This document shows positions 1 through 8,435 of a DNA stretch of 33,209 nucleotides, in pieces. Each line of letters begins with the position of its first letter. The first letter of the stretch is position 1. This stretch comes from JAYSRU01 sp043720875 (lineage in GTDB: Bacteria; Bacteroidota; Bacteroidia; Flavobacteriales_D; Crocinitomicaceae): the NCBI GenBank assembly GCA_043720875.1, contig JAYSRU010000179.1, positions 1 to 33,209 on the forward strand, written 5' to 3'. The notes beneath the pieces were generated by a model that was given only the letters and a program-made list of their open reading frames with translations, searched no databases and was not told the DNA's origin. Both the position numbers and the translations under genes were made by a program.

Positions 1-237
1 GATTTGGGGGTTTGTGAAAATAATGTGCTCTGAAAGATGCAACATAGAAATAAAAGTAAGGATGTTTTTTTCATGGATTGTTTTTTAAGGTTAGCGTGAT
101 TTTCTATCGGTTAGTTGGTGTAAGTAATTGATTGTCAATAATTTTAATCTCTAATTATACAGGAAATTGGATTCAAATAGTGCATAGTAGGAGAATAGTA
201 AGTTTCAATTTTTTGGGAAATTAATAAAACAAATTCA

Positions 238-259
238 AATACGGACTATATTCCGCATT
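238..259. promoter_or_regulatory. imperfect palindrome upstream of the XRE-type gene, candidate operator
   Basis: A 22-bp dyad centred between 248 and 249, with core CGGACTATATTCCG at 242-255. Nine of the eleven position pairs are complementary and the two mismatches are isolated. It lies about 30 bp before the start codon of the helix-turn-helix gene, where an autoregulatory repressor site would be expected. Binding is an inference; no second copy was noticed in the window. The rest of 1-289 is AT-rich and shows no gene or RNA I can support. Confidence 0.35.
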
Positions 260-289
260 AAAAAATATTTCGTTGTCCAAATTCGTTCA

Positions 290-514
290 ATGAAAGATGA
301 CGAATTAACGATAAAACTTTGTAAATATGTACATCTAAACTTTCGATCTAATTACAAATCAAACAGAGACTTCGCTCTTAGTTGTGGAATTGATGAAAAA
401 ACAATTCGATTAATCCAGCAAGAAAAATATAATATGTCAGTAAAATTATTCAAGAAGATATGTGAATCTCAGAATATTAAAATGAGTACAGTTTTACTCA
501 ACATAAATGAATGA
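290..514 (+). CDS. small XRE/Cro-type helix-turn-helix protein (74 aa)
   Basis: A 74-residue protein that is nearly all one predicted DNA-binding domain. The stretch NRDFALSCGIDEKTIRLIQQ (about residues 25-44) has the spacing of an XRE/Cro helix-turn-helix: recognition of 'not-self' by two short helices with a Gly turn, followed by a helix typical of the family (SVKLFKKICESQNIKMSTVL). There is no sensor or catalytic domain, so it would act as a stand-alone repressor or as the DNA-binding half of a pair. The palindrome at 238-259 just upstream could be its own operator. It stands alone on the plus strand, converging with aroA only 21 bp downstream. The target genes are unknown. The family call rests on pattern only. 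Confidence 0.6.
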   Translation: MKDDELTIKLCKYVHLNFRSNYKSNRDFALSCGIDEKTIRLIQQEKYNMSVKLFKKICESQNIKMSTVLLNINE

Positions 515-535
515 AAGTTAAGACTTACTCGTTCA

Positions 536-1807
536 TTACATTACATTACATGACAACTGCTTCAAATCATCCCAAAATCTAGGATAACTTTTATTCACGC
601 AACTTGGATTTTCGATAGTCATACCGTTTTCTGAGCTCAAGGCTAAAATAGCAAATGCCATTGCCATACGGTGATCATTGTGAGGATACAATGTTGTGGA
701 TTGAACGTTAGCACAGGCATGAATTACTAATTCATCTCCATCAATTGTAATGTTTGCTCCAATTTTGGTCAATTCTTGAATTAACACTTGTCCGCGATCG
801 CTCTCCTTATCCGCCAAACGATGTACACCTTTAATACGTGAAATGCCAGGACAAAACAGCGCAAAAATTGCCAAGGGCGGAAACAAATCTGGGCAATCCG
901 TTGCATCAAAAGTAAATGCTTTTTTTTGCGTACCATCAACAGAAATAGCGGTTTCGTTAAATTGAATTGTACACGACGCTGCATTGAATGCTTCTAAAAT
1001 TTGACGATCTGCTTGCTTACTTGTCCTAGATAAATTATGACTTTTTATTGCATTACCTAAGGCTGAAGCGACCAACCAAAAAGAAGCGCTACTCCAATCC
1101 GATTCCACCACATAATTTGTGGCTAAATAGTTTTGATTTCCTCTAATTTTGAACGTCTCCAAATTGTTGTGTTCAATTTCAATTCCAAAAGCGCTCAAGG
1201 TATTCAAGGTTAACTCCACATAAGGCTTGCTCTTCAAATTTAAAATAGTAATTTCACTATCCCCATTTACCAAAGGCAAAGCCATGAGTAATCCTGAAAT
1301 GTATTGCGAACCTTCACTTCCATCAACATTAGCACTCATGCCTTTCATTTCACCTTTTACCCTAAGCGCGTGCGTTTCTTTGTTTCCTTGGATTTCACCT
1401 CCAAAAATTGGTAACGTCTCTTCAAAAAAACGATAAGATCTATTTTTCAAACTACCTTCTGGAAACAAGACATATTCTCCATCGTGCGCTGCTAAAACGG
1501 GAATCAATAAACGCATACCCAGTCCACTTTCTCCGAGTTTCAAATCAGCAATTTTAGGAAAGTTTTTGATCCCGTTTATGGTTAATTTATTCTCGTCAAC
1601 CTTACTTACTTCGGCGCCAAGTTGCTGAATATTTATCAGCATTTGCTGCTCATCGTGAGAAACTCCAAGATTGTGAATAGTGCTCTGACCACTGGCTAAG
1701 CCCGCAGCCAAAACAGCCCTTTGTCCGTCGCTTTTCGAAGGAGGGATAAAAATGTCTCCCGATCGCAAACCAGCGTTTACAAATTTTTCATTCAAATTAT
1801 TTGTCAT
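536..1807 (-). CDS. aroA: 3-phosphoshikimate 1-carboxyvinyltransferase (EPSP synthase)
   Basis: Sixth shikimate-pathway step: joins phosphoenolpyruvate to shikimate-3-phosphate, in the cytoplasm. At 423 aa it has family length. Visible active-site features are SKSDGQR (K25, S26, R30), SSQYISGLLMALPL in mid-protein, DCPDLFPPLA, the DKESDR signature, NDHRMAM and a C-terminal NKSYPRFWDDL lysine. The phosphoenolpyruvate/glyphosate loop reads GESGLGMR at 92-99, where E. coli has GNAGTAMR, so the residues matching E. coli T97 and P101 are both Leu. That is unusual, but all the charged catalytic residues I can align are kept. The start overlaps the end of the DAHP synthase/chorismate mutase gene by 11 bp, so the two are probably co-transcribed and translationally coupled. 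Confidence 0.93.
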   Translation of the reverse strand: MTNNLNEKFVNAGLRSGDIFIPPSKSDGQRAVLAAGLASGQSTIHNLGVSHDEQQMLINIQQLGAEVSKVDENKLTINGIKNFPKIADLKLGESGLGMRLLIPVLAAHDGEYVLFPEGSLKNRSYRFFEETLPIFGGEIQGNKETHALRVKGEMKGMSANVDGSEGSQYISGLLMALPLVNGDSEITILNLKSKPYVELTLNTLSAFGIEIEHNNLETFKIRGNQNYLATNYVVESDWSSASFWLVASALGNAIKSHNLSRTSKQADRQILEAFNAASCTIQFNETAISVDGTQKKAFTFDATDCPDLFPPLAIFALFCPGISRIKGVHRLADKESDRGQVLIQELTKIGANITIDGDELVIHACANVQSTTLYPHNDHRMAMAFAILALSSENGMTIENPSCVNKSYPRFWDDLKQLSCNVM

Positions 1808-2888
1808 TACTACCTAATTGATCAGGGTTCATTACTCTGATTTGGTGACGAATAGATTCTTGGTGAATGGCATCAATCATGCTTCTAATGAATTTTGGTG
1901 TTAGGCCCAACGATTCAGATTTTTTCAAATTGTTTTCGATTACTGCATTCCAATGTTGTTCTTGTAAAATTGTAATGTTGTTTTTACTTTTATAAACCCC
2001 TACTTCTTCACTAATACGCATTCTAGCAGATAGCATTTCAAAAATTCGCTCATCCAAATTTGCTATTTTTTCACGCATGTGCTCCATTTCATTCAGCTTA
2101 TCTGTTGGAATAATTGAAGAGCGTAAGTGTAAAGAAGCCAAAAGTTCTTCTAATTGAAATGCTGTTATTTGTTGTTCGGCATCGCTCCATGCTTTATCTG
2201 GGTTATGATGTGTTTCGATCATTAAACCATTAAAATTTAAATCCATCGCCTTTTGCGAAACTTCTAACAATAACTTTCTATTTCCAGTAATATGACTCGG
2301 ATCACAAAGCAATGGAATTTCGGGCAACTTTTCCTTTAAACCAATGGGAATTTCCCAACTTGGAACATTCCTATATTTTGGATGTGTATAAACAGAAAAA
2401 CCTCTGTGTATGGCAATTAGGTCATTCACCCCTGCCTTTTCAAGTCTTTCGAATGCACCTAACCAGAGTGATAAATCGGGATTTATCGGATTTTTAATCA
2501 TAATTGGAACATTTGTACCCGCCAAAGCATCTGCAATTTCTTGCACTGTAAACGGATTTACGGTTGTTCGGGCGCCAATCCAAAGCACATCAACTCCATG
2601 CTTTAATGCTAATTCTACGTGTTTTGCATTTGCAATTTCTGTAGAACAAGGGATCCCAACTTCTCTTGCCGCTTCAACATACCACGGTAAAGCCATTTCA
2701 CCTAGACCTTCAAAAGAGTTTGGACGTGTACGGGGCTTCCATATTCCGGCACGTAAAAGATTTACCTTTCCCGTCTTTTTCAAATCTCGGATTATAGTAA
2801 ATATTTGCTCTTCACTTTCTACACTACATGGACCTGACACTAAGAAAGGTCTTTTTGTTTCTGAAATTAATTGTTGTAATTTATTCAT
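1797..2888 (-). CDS. bifunctional 3-deoxy-7-phosphoheptulonate synthase / chorismate mutase (AroQ type)
   Basis: Makes the first shikimate-pathway intermediate (DAHP) from phosphoenolpyruvate and erythrose-4-phosphate, and carries a chorismate mutase that sends chorismate to prephenate. The DAHP synthase barrel covers about residues 1-260: GPCSVESEEQ near the N-terminus, then RAGIWKPRTRPNSFEGLG, and GLMIETHHNPDKAWSDAEQQ. The C-terminal part (about 270-350) is an all-helical AroQ domain (MREKIANLDERIFEMLSARM, with Arg and Lys at the usual places). The order DAHPS-CM in 363 aa matches the fused type I-beta enzymes common in Bacteroidetes. In these fusions the mutase domain usually mediates feedback by prephenate; that is family knowledge, not visible here. 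aroA overlaps its end, giving two pathway enzymes in one transcript. Confidence 0.92.
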   Translation of the reverse strand: MNKLQQLISETKRPFLVSGPCSVESEEQIFTIIRDLKKTGKVNLLRAGIWKPRTRPNSFEGLGEMALPWYVEAAREVGIPCSTEIANAKHVELALKHGVDVLWIGARTTVNPFTVQEIADALAGTNVPIMIKNPINPDLSLWLGAFERLEKAGVNDLIAIHRGFSVYTHPKYRNVPSWEIPIGLKEKLPEIPLLCDPSHITGNRKLLLEVSQKAMDLNFNGLMIETHHNPDKAWSDAEQQITAFQLEELLASLHLRSSIIPTDKLNEMEHMREKIANLDERIFEMLSARMRISEEVGVYKSKNNITILQEQHWNAVIENNLKKSESLGLTPKFIRSMIDAIHQESIRHQIRVMNPDQLGSNDK

Positions 2889-2954
2889 ATCTCAATTTGT
2901 TGTAAGCAAGGGTCTGTGATGTAACGGATACTTTAGCTGATGTAAATTTACGTG

Positions 2955-3707
2955 CTAGAATTTATAACTCAACCCAAAGGAGGAAGAAAAAATTAAATTT
3001 AATACATCGGCTGGAGGTTTTGCGTCATACTGTATGTTTGTTTCGAACTTGAGGTCTAATTTTTTAAACAGTGGAAATGCAAAACTCGTTTGCATCATTA
3101 AGCGATAATCCTTGAAATTCATCCATAATGGTTGATAATAAAGCGTACCAGAAAAACTGAATTTATTTTCAGGATTAACAAACCAAGACAGGTAGCTAGA
3201 ACCTCTTAAATCGTTGTGAAAAATAGTAGGATTTGACAATACTTCATATTCGTAAAAAGTAGAAATTCCAACAAAAGACTTCAAGTTTTTGTTCTCAATT
3301 GTTTTTAACCTTAGGCCCGTTCCGAAAATTACTCTAAGTCGTTGTGACAGAATTTGATTGTATTGAACCTGTGCAAATGATTCCCATTTCAAGCCCTTGT
3401 AAAGTCTATGCGCATAACGCAAATGGCTCATTCCGGTATTATTATACACGACTTGTTTACTTCCAGTATATGCAAAATCGTTGATCCATAATACGAAATC
3501 ATTTTTGGCTTTGTATTGCATTCTAGAGCGAAAACTAGTTCCAAACAACATGAGTTTATTTTGAACAACAGAAAAGCTTCCGTCAACGTTTCCTGCCCAA
3601 CCAGTTGTATCGTTTACAATGTGTTTGTTTTCAATATTCACGATTTGACCATACGTTCGATTGAATGCATTCCAACTCAAAACGATAAAGAAAGCGACTA
3701 GTTTCAT
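2955..3707 (-). CDS. outer-membrane beta-barrel protein, DUF481-like
   Basis: A 250-aa exported protein. Residues 1-20 form a signal peptide ending ...RTYGQ; the rest is alternating aromatic/polar strands, finishing in FGLSYKF, with the terminal Phe typical of outer-membrane barrels. Patterns such as YNQILSQRLRVIFGTGLRLK and FVGISTFYEYE resemble the DUF481 (YdiY-like) family; I am moderately sure of that. The function is unknown. Its start codon follows the stop of the LptF/G-type permease with no gap, so the two are very probably in one operon. The location next to a lipopolysaccharide-transport-type permease hints at an envelope role. Confidence 0.65.
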   Translation of the reverse strand: MKLVAFFIVLSWNAFNRTYGQIVNIENKHIVNDTTGWAGNVDGSFSVVQNKLMLFGTSFRSRMQYKAKNDFVLWINDFAYTGSKQVVYNNTGMSHLRYAHRLYKGLKWESFAQVQYNQILSQRLRVIFGTGLRLKTIENKNLKSFVGISTFYEYEVLSNPTIFHNDLRGSSYLSWFVNPENKFSFSGTLYYQPLWMNFKDYRLMMQTSFAFPLFKKLDLKFETNIQYDAKPPADVLNLIFSSSFGLSYKF

Positions 3708-4778
3708 TTATTTTGGGGCTATTCGGTAAAGAAAGAAAGCCATAACACCAAATATGAAATTCGGAACCCACACCGCGAGCATTGCAGGAAACCCTACTTT
3801 TACTGCTGATGCGGTCATGATTTGAAGTGTTATTAAGTATATAAACACAAACACAAATCCAATGGTTAGGTTAACCCCAATTCCTCCGCGTGTTTTTCGA
3901 CTTGATACAGAAACACCGATAATTGTAAGGATAAAAATAGCAAACGGATAGGCTGTTCTAGCATATAATTCAATTTCTGCAACTGCAACTTGAGCAGAAC
4001 CTTTATCCTTTTCTCTTTGAATATATGCTTTTAAATCTGAGAATCCTTTGGTACTGGCTGCGCTTTCTCTCTCAATCATATCGGCAGAAGAGAACGACAA
4101 AAGTGTATCCTTCAGTAGTCCTTCTTTCAAATAATCTTGATCTTTCCCAATTCTTCGTTCGTAATAATCTTTGAAGTACCAACGCTTGGTTGCGGGATCA
4201 TTCTTGGCTTCTTGTGCTTTTATATAATAAATAGGCTTTCCGTTTTCCCACTGCTCCATACTAAATCTCAAAATCAAACTATCGTCGCTGTTATAATTTT
4301 CAAAAAAGACATAGCGTTGACCTGGAAATTCTCCATGATAAGATTCAACGGTATGTGCCATTCGGTAATATTTCTCTTCAAATTTCAATCGTTGTTTATT
4401 TGAATTTGGCAAGACAAAATGATTCATTAACAAAGTAATCACTGTCAAAAAAGCGGCACCAACAATGTAAGGTCGTAGAAACCGAGTAAATGGTCTTCCC
4501 GAGTTCAAGATTGGTATAATTTCTGAATTTTGAGCCATTTTGGCTGTAAACCAAATTACCGAGATAAAAACGATCAATGAACTAAACATCATTCCATAAA
4601 ATATGAAAAAGTTCAGGTAATACATTCCAAAAATATCTCCCCAAGTTGCATTGTTCTGAATAAATTCTGATAAGCGTTCAGCCACATCAAATACCATCGC
4701 CAAAATCATAATGATTAAGAGCATGAAAAAGTAAGTGCCTAAGAATTTTTTAAGAATATACCAGTCAATTTTTTTCAT
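3708..4778 (-). CDS. LptF/LptG family permease (YjgP/YjgQ)
   Basis: Inner-membrane subunit of the LptB2FG type, which extracts lipopolysaccharide and drives it across the periplasm. At 356 aa it has family length. The N-terminus MKKIDWYILKKFLGTYFFML is characteristic. Three membrane segments (about 13-35, 57-78, 99-120) precede a periplasmic domain (about 125-265), then three more membrane segments close the protein, ending FFLYRIAPK. Only one permease is present here; a partner LptF or LptG and LptB must be elsewhere. It starts 5 bp after the end of tgt, the usual gene pair in Bacteroidetes as I recall, and is followed directly by the barrel gene. LptF and LptG cannot be told apart from this sequence. 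Confidence 0.88.
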   Translation of the reverse strand: MKKIDWYILKKFLGTYFFMLLIIMILAMVFDVAERLSEFIQNNATWGDIFGMYYLNFFIFYGMMFSSLIVFISVIWFTAKMAQNSEIIPILNSGRPFTRFLRPYIVGAAFLTVITLLMNHFVLPNSNKQRLKFEEKYYRMAHTVESYHGEFPGQRYVFFENYNSDDSLILRFSMEQWENGKPIYYIKAQEAKNDPATKRWYFKDYYERRIGKDQDYLKEGLLKDTLLSFSSADMIERESAASTKGFSDLKAYIQREKDKGSAQVAVAEIELYARTAYPFAIFILTIIGVSVSSRKTRGGIGVNLTIGFVFVFIYLITLQIMTASAVKVGFPAMLAVWVPNFIFGVMAFFLYRIAPK

Positions 4779-4783
4779 AAATA

Positions 4784-5914
4784 TTAGATGCGTCTCATCA
4801 TTTTAGGAATCAAATCATCTTTCCACGATTTAAAACTTCCATCCGCAATACGCACGCGTGCTTCGCGCATTAACTCCAAATAGAATGCTAAATTGTGTAT
4901 GGAAGCAATTTGAATTCCCAAATTTTCCTTTGCTTTTATTAAATGTCTTAGGTACGCCTTTGAATATAAAAGGTCAACATTCGCTGTACCCGTTGGATCT
5001 AAAGGTGAAAAGTCTTTTGCCCACTTTTCATTCTTAATATTGATATTTCCTTCTCGTGTATATAAGTTTCCATGTCGTGCATTTCGCGTCGGCATTACAC
5101 AATCGAACATATCAACACCAAGGGCTATTCCTTCTAATAAATTCCATGGTGTTCCAACTCCCATTAAATACCTAGGCTTTTCTTTGGGAAGAATATCACA
5201 CACCAATTCTGTCATTTCGTATAAATCTTTGTCTGGCTCTCCAACAGATAAACCACCAATTGCATTTCCAATTGAATCAAATTGTGAGATATATTCAGCC
5301 GATTTAGTTCTTAAATCTTTGTAAACGCTTCCTTGAACAATAGGAAAAAGAGCTTGTTGATGTCCGTATTTTGGTTGGGTGGCATTGAATTGATCAAAAC
5401 AACGGTGCAACCAACGGTGTGTCATATCCAAAGATTTTGCGGCATAATCATACGCACAAGGATAGGGTGTACACTCATCAAATGCCATTATGATATCCGC
5501 ACCAATAATGCGTTGCGTATCCATAACATTTTCAGGTGTAAAGAGGTGATAACTTCCGTCTAAATGAGATTGAAAACGCACACCTTCTTCTGTGATTTTG
5601 TTACAATCAGATAAAGAATATACTTGGTATCCTCCAGAATCGGTAAGCAAAGGTTTTTCCCAACCATTGAATTTATGCAAACCTCCAGCAGCTTCGATTA
5701 CCTCTAACCCAGGTCTTAAATACAAGTGATAGGTATTTCCTAAAATTATTTGAGCGTTAATTTCATCCCGCAATTCATGCTGATGAACACCTTTAACTGT
5801 ACCGGCTGTGCCAACGGGCATAAAAATTGGTGTTTCAATAACTCCATGATCGGTGTGCAGCTTTCCAATGCGTGCTTTTGTTAGAGAATCGGTATGAATT
5901 AAATCAAAGTGCAT
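4784..5914 (-). CDS. tgt: tRNA-guanine(34) transglycosylase
   Basis: Exchanges guanine 34 in the GUN anticodons of Asp, Asn, His and Tyr tRNAs for a queuine precursor. The start is placed at ATG 5914 (376 aa, MHFDLIHTDS) and not at TTG 5941, because a promoter -7 element (TATCTTTG) lies at 5939-5946. Visible features: TDSGGYQVYS with the catalytic Asp92, AIGGLSVGEP at 218-227, and the nucleophile Asp271 in MFDCVMPTRNARHG. The zinc-site cysteines of E. coli Tgt (CxCxxC, followed by a His in IHN) are missing: residues 305-314 read LDPTGTANVD-like, while the His340 of IHNLAFYL is kept. The family call is secure; the metal site is the oddity. It heads the minus-strand run. Confidence 0.95.
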   Translation of the reverse strand: MHFDLIHTDSLTKARIGKLHTDHGVIETPIFMPVGTAGTVKGVHQHELRDEINAQIILGNTYHLYLRPGLEVIEAAGGLHKFNGWEKPLLTDSGGYQVYSLSDCNKITEEGVRFQSHLDGSYHLFTPENVMDTQRIIGADIIMAFDECTPYPCAYDYAAKSLDMTHRWLHRCFDQFNATQPKYGHQQALFPIVQGSVYKDLRTKSAEYISQFDSIGNAIGGLSVGEPDKDLYEMTELVCDILPKEKPRYLMGVGTPWNLLEGIALGVDMFDCVMPTRNARHGNLYTREGNINIKNEKWAKDFSPLDPTGTANVDLLYSKAYLRHLIKAKENLGIQIASIHNLAFYLELMREARVRIADGSFKSWKDDLIPKMMRRI

Positions 5915-5938
5915 AATTATGTTGAAAAGTAAAGAATG

Positions 5939-5946
5939 CAAAGATA
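5939..5946 (-). promoter_or_regulatory. -7 element of the tgt promoter
   Basis: The minus strand reads TATCTTTG, an exact match to the Bacteroidetes -7 consensus TAnnTTTG. It sits 25 bp before the tgt ATG at 5914, giving a leader of about 18-20 nt. No good TTG lies at the expected -33 distance. It nearly abuts the divergent glycosyltransferase promoter. Confidence 0.5.
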
Positions 5947-5947
5947 A

Positions 5948-5975
5948 TTGTATTTAGCTTCTTACACCATCTTTG
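5948..5975 (+). promoter_or_regulatory. promoter of the glycosyltransferase - sigma factor transcript
   Basis: TTG at 5948-5950, a 17-bp spacer, then CATCTTTG at 5968-5975, which matches TAnnTTTG at all but the first base. The ATG at 5994 follows after 18 bp. Confidence 0.45.
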
Positions 5976-5993
5976 CACAAATAGAATATTCGC

Positions 5994-7130
5994 ATGCACT
6001 TTTTACCCGATTTCGGTCTCGATTACGCTTCTTTTCTTTTCTACGCCTTAGCCTTTACGGTTTTTGTGCAACTCATGTATCATCTATTTTTTCATGCTCG
6101 TTTGGCTTTTGGCAAACAAAAAACTTCACAATCTACCGAACAACCACACGTTTCTGTTATAATCGCAGCCCGAAACGAAGCAAAAAACCTTCAAGAATTT
6201 TTACCGCTCATATTAAATCAAAATTATCCAAATTTCGAAGTTGTAGTGGTGAACAATCAATCGACCGATGACTCTTATTTCATTTTAAATGAATTCAAAA
6301 AAGTGTATCCTAACTTAAAAGTTGTTGAAGTTGAACGCACAAGACACTTAGGTACAGGTAAAAAAATACCCCTAAACCTAGGGATTAAAGCTGCAAAGCA
6401 CGAGTTATTTGTGATGACGGATGCAGATTGCGAACCCGCGAGCAATAATTGGCTTTCCTTAATTATGTCTTCTTTCAGCGATAAAAAAGAAATTGTGCTT
6501 GGCTTCGGTCCGTACAGAGAACAAAAAGGTTTTATTAATAAAGTCATTCGCTTCGATACCATTTCCATTGCCGTAAATTACTTATCCTTTGCATTAGGAA
6601 AAATGCCTTATATGGGTGTGGGCAGAAACTTGGCGTATTCGAGAAAAGTATTTGACAGTGTAAAAGGATTCAAATCTCACCAAGCTATCCAATCGGGTGA
6701 TGATGATCTTTTCGTTCAAGAAAGTGCAAAAAAGAGAAATTATACCATTCAGATTGATCCCGAAAGTTTTTGTTATTCTGAAGCAAAAACCAATTTCGAA
6801 GATTGGGTATTACAAAAATCGAGGCACTACTCTACCGCAACGCGCTATGGTTTTATCAAAAAAATATTTTTAGGTGCCTATCCGCTGGCGGTTTTCCTTT
6901 CTTGGGCGACTTTCTTTGCGCTACTCCCATTTCCTAAATTTATACTCATTGCCGCTACTATCTTTGGATCAATTCTCTTACTAAAATGGTTAATACTAGG
7001 GTTTTGTTATGCAAAATTAGGAGGGAAATCATTTATTGCTTTATTGCCGTTTTTGGATTTATTCTACGCTGTAGGCATTCCAATACTCTACTTCTCAACC
7101 GAAAAATCAAATGCTACGCGATGGAAATAA
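5994..7130 (+). CDS. membrane-anchored family 2 glycosyltransferase
   Basis: Transfers a sugar from a nucleotide donor, probably at the cytoplasmic face of the inner membrane. One membrane segment (about 12-34) precedes a GT-A domain: HVSVIIAARNEAKNL at 52-66, TDADCE with the metal-binding D143/D145, and SGDDDLFVQE around 234-243 as the likely catalytic-acid region, followed by QKSRH in place of QxxRW. Three hydrophobic segments occupy about 285-370. This layout is shared by glycosyltransferases acting on lipid acceptors. The substrate cannot be read. The last 10 bp overlap the start of the ECF sigma factor gene, implying coupled expression. Confidence 0.85.
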   Translation: MHFLPDFGLDYASFLFYALAFTVFVQLMYHLFFHARLAFGKQKTSQSTEQPHVSVIIAARNEAKNLQEFLPLILNQNYPNFEVVVVNNQSTDDSYFILNEFKKVYPNLKVVEVERTRHLGTGKKIPLNLGIKAAKHELFVMTDADCEPASNNWLSLIMSSFSDKKEIVLGFGPYREQKGFINKVIRFDTISIAVNYLSFALGKMPYMGVGRNLAYSRKVFDSVKGFKSHQAIQSGDDDLFVQESAKKRNYTIQIDPESFCYSEAKTNFEDWVLQKSRHYSTATRYGFIKKIFLGAYPLAVFLSWATFFALLPFPKFILIAATIFGSILLLKWLILGFCYAKLGGKSFIALLPFLDLFYAVGIPILYFSTEKSNATRWK

Positions 7131-7726
7131 GTCAACATCTTACCGAAAAAGGACAGCGTGATTACCTTTTGGTCCAATCTGCTATTCAAGGAGACCAACA
7201 GGCTTACGCCAAATTGCTTGACCTTTACCGTGAATCGGTTTATTTCATGGTAATGAAAATGATTAAGAACCCGGAAGACGCAGACGACTTAACGATTGAA
7301 GCATTTGGGAAAGCATTCAATAACCTGCATTCTTACCAACCAACTTTTACTTTTAGTACTTGGTTATTCAAAATAGCATCCAATAACTGTATTGATTTTA
7401 TACGAAAAAAACGCATCAAGGCAACGAGTATTGATTCTAGTTTTGCCGATGATGAGCGCGGAATGGTTGGGATACAAGTGAAGTCAGATACGATGAATCC
7501 TGAACAGGATATGATGCATCAGCAAAAAGTTAAAATGATGCGTGCGGTTGTGGAACAACTAAAACCCCGTTACCGCGTATTGGTTGAAAAAAGATATTTC
7601 GAAGAATTAAGTTACGAAGAAATTGCTACAGAACTTAACCTTCCTTTAGGCACAGTGAAAGCACAATTATTTAGAGCGAGAGACTTTCTTGCCAACATGA
7701 TCGAAAAAACAAAAGAAAGTATCTGA
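7121..7726 (+). CDS. RNA polymerase ECF-type sigma factor
   Basis: A 201-aa sigma-70-family factor with only regions 2 and 4. Region 2 runs from about residue 20 (AIQGDQQAYAKLLDLYRESV) through DADDLTIEAFGKAF and FSTWLFKIASNNCIDFIRKK. Region 4 holds RYRVLVEKRYFEELSYEEIA and LPLGTVKAQLFRAR near the C-terminus. An upstream in-frame extension to 6986 lies wholly inside the glycosyltransferase gene, so ATG 7121 (MEISQHLTEK) is preferred. No anti-sigma gene follows; rsmG comes next after 41 bp. The absence of a partner suggests control by expression level or by an unlinked regulator. Confidence 0.9.
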   Translation: MEISQHLTEKGQRDYLLVQSAIQGDQQAYAKLLDLYRESVYFMVMKMIKNPEDADDLTIEAFGKAFNNLHSYQPTFTFSTWLFKIASNNCIDFIRKKRIKATSIDSSFADDERGMVGIQVKSDTMNPEQDMMHQQKVKMMRAVVEQLKPRYRVLVEKRYFEELSYEEIATELNLPLGTVKAQLFRARDFLANMIEKTKESI

Positions 7727-7767
7727 TACTTTCCGAATTACAACATTAGACTTCAACAACATTACAA

Positions 7768-8397
7768 ATGGACTCATCTGAATTGATTCTTTCGCATTTT
7801 CCAGACCTTAACGCTTTACAAATAGCTCAATTCGGTCGCTTGCGAGACATTTACACACATTGGAACAATCAAATCAATGTTATTTCACGCAAAGACTTCG
7901 ATTCATTCTACGAACGCCATGTATTGCATTCCTTAGGTATTGCCAAAGTGATTCAATTTCTTCCGAACACTTCCATTCTTGATGTGGGTTGCGGTGGAGG
8001 TTTTCCAGGAATTCCGCTTGCGATACTTTTTCCGGAAACAAATTTCTTACTGGTCGATTCCATTGGCAAAAAAATAAAAGTTGTGAATGAGGTTGCAACA
8101 TTTCTCGAACTCACCAACGTAACAGGACAACATGAAAGAGCGGAAAATGTTGTAGGTAATTTTGATTTCGTTGTAAGTAGAGCAGTTACACGCATGAATG
8201 CATTTGTACCGTGGGTAGAAAAAAAGATAATCAAAAAATCAAAACATACCCTAAAAAATGGCATTCTCTATTTGAAAGGCGGCGACTTGATAGAAGAACT
8301 TTCTGAAATTAAGCAAGCCACAACCTGCTATAATTTAAGCGACTATTTCGAGGGCGAATTCTTTGAGACGAAACAAGTAGTGCATGTTGTTCTCTAA
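7768..8397 (+). CDS. rsmG: 16S rRNA (guanine(527)-N7)-methyltransferase
   Basis: Methylates N7 of G527 in 16S rRNA using S-adenosylmethionine; formerly GidB. Its 209 aa is family length. The cofactor loop is ILDVGCGGGFPGIPLAILFP at 70-89. NVISRKDFDSFYERHVLHSL at 37-56 is the family's N-terminal signature, and DFVVSRAVTRMNAFVPWV follows the cofactor domain. Loss of this modification gives low-level streptomycin resistance in several bacteria (established). It probably belongs to the same transcript as the sigma factor. Confidence 0.95.
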   Translation: MDSSELILSHFPDLNALQIAQFGRLRDIYTHWNNQINVISRKDFDSFYERHVLHSLGIAKVIQFLPNTSILDVGCGGGFPGIPLAILFPETNFLLVDSIGKKIKVVNEVATFLELTNVTGQHERAENVVGNFDFVVSRAVTRMNAFVPWVEKKIIKKSKHTLKNGILYLKGGDLIEELSEIKQATTCYNLSDYFEGEFFETKQVVHVVL

Positions 8398-8435
8398 TTA
8401 TTTTCCGTGGATTCTATGTAAATTACAACGTTCAG

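Noticed and set aside
535..549. Three tandem copies of ATTAC over the aroA stop codon
   Set aside because: Only 15 bp and within AT-rich sequence; too short to call a repeat array.
2410..2919. A 169-codon open frame on the plus strand opposite the DAHP synthase gene
   Set aside because: It lies antisense to a well-supported gene and has no family-like sequence or promoter; it is a shadow frame.
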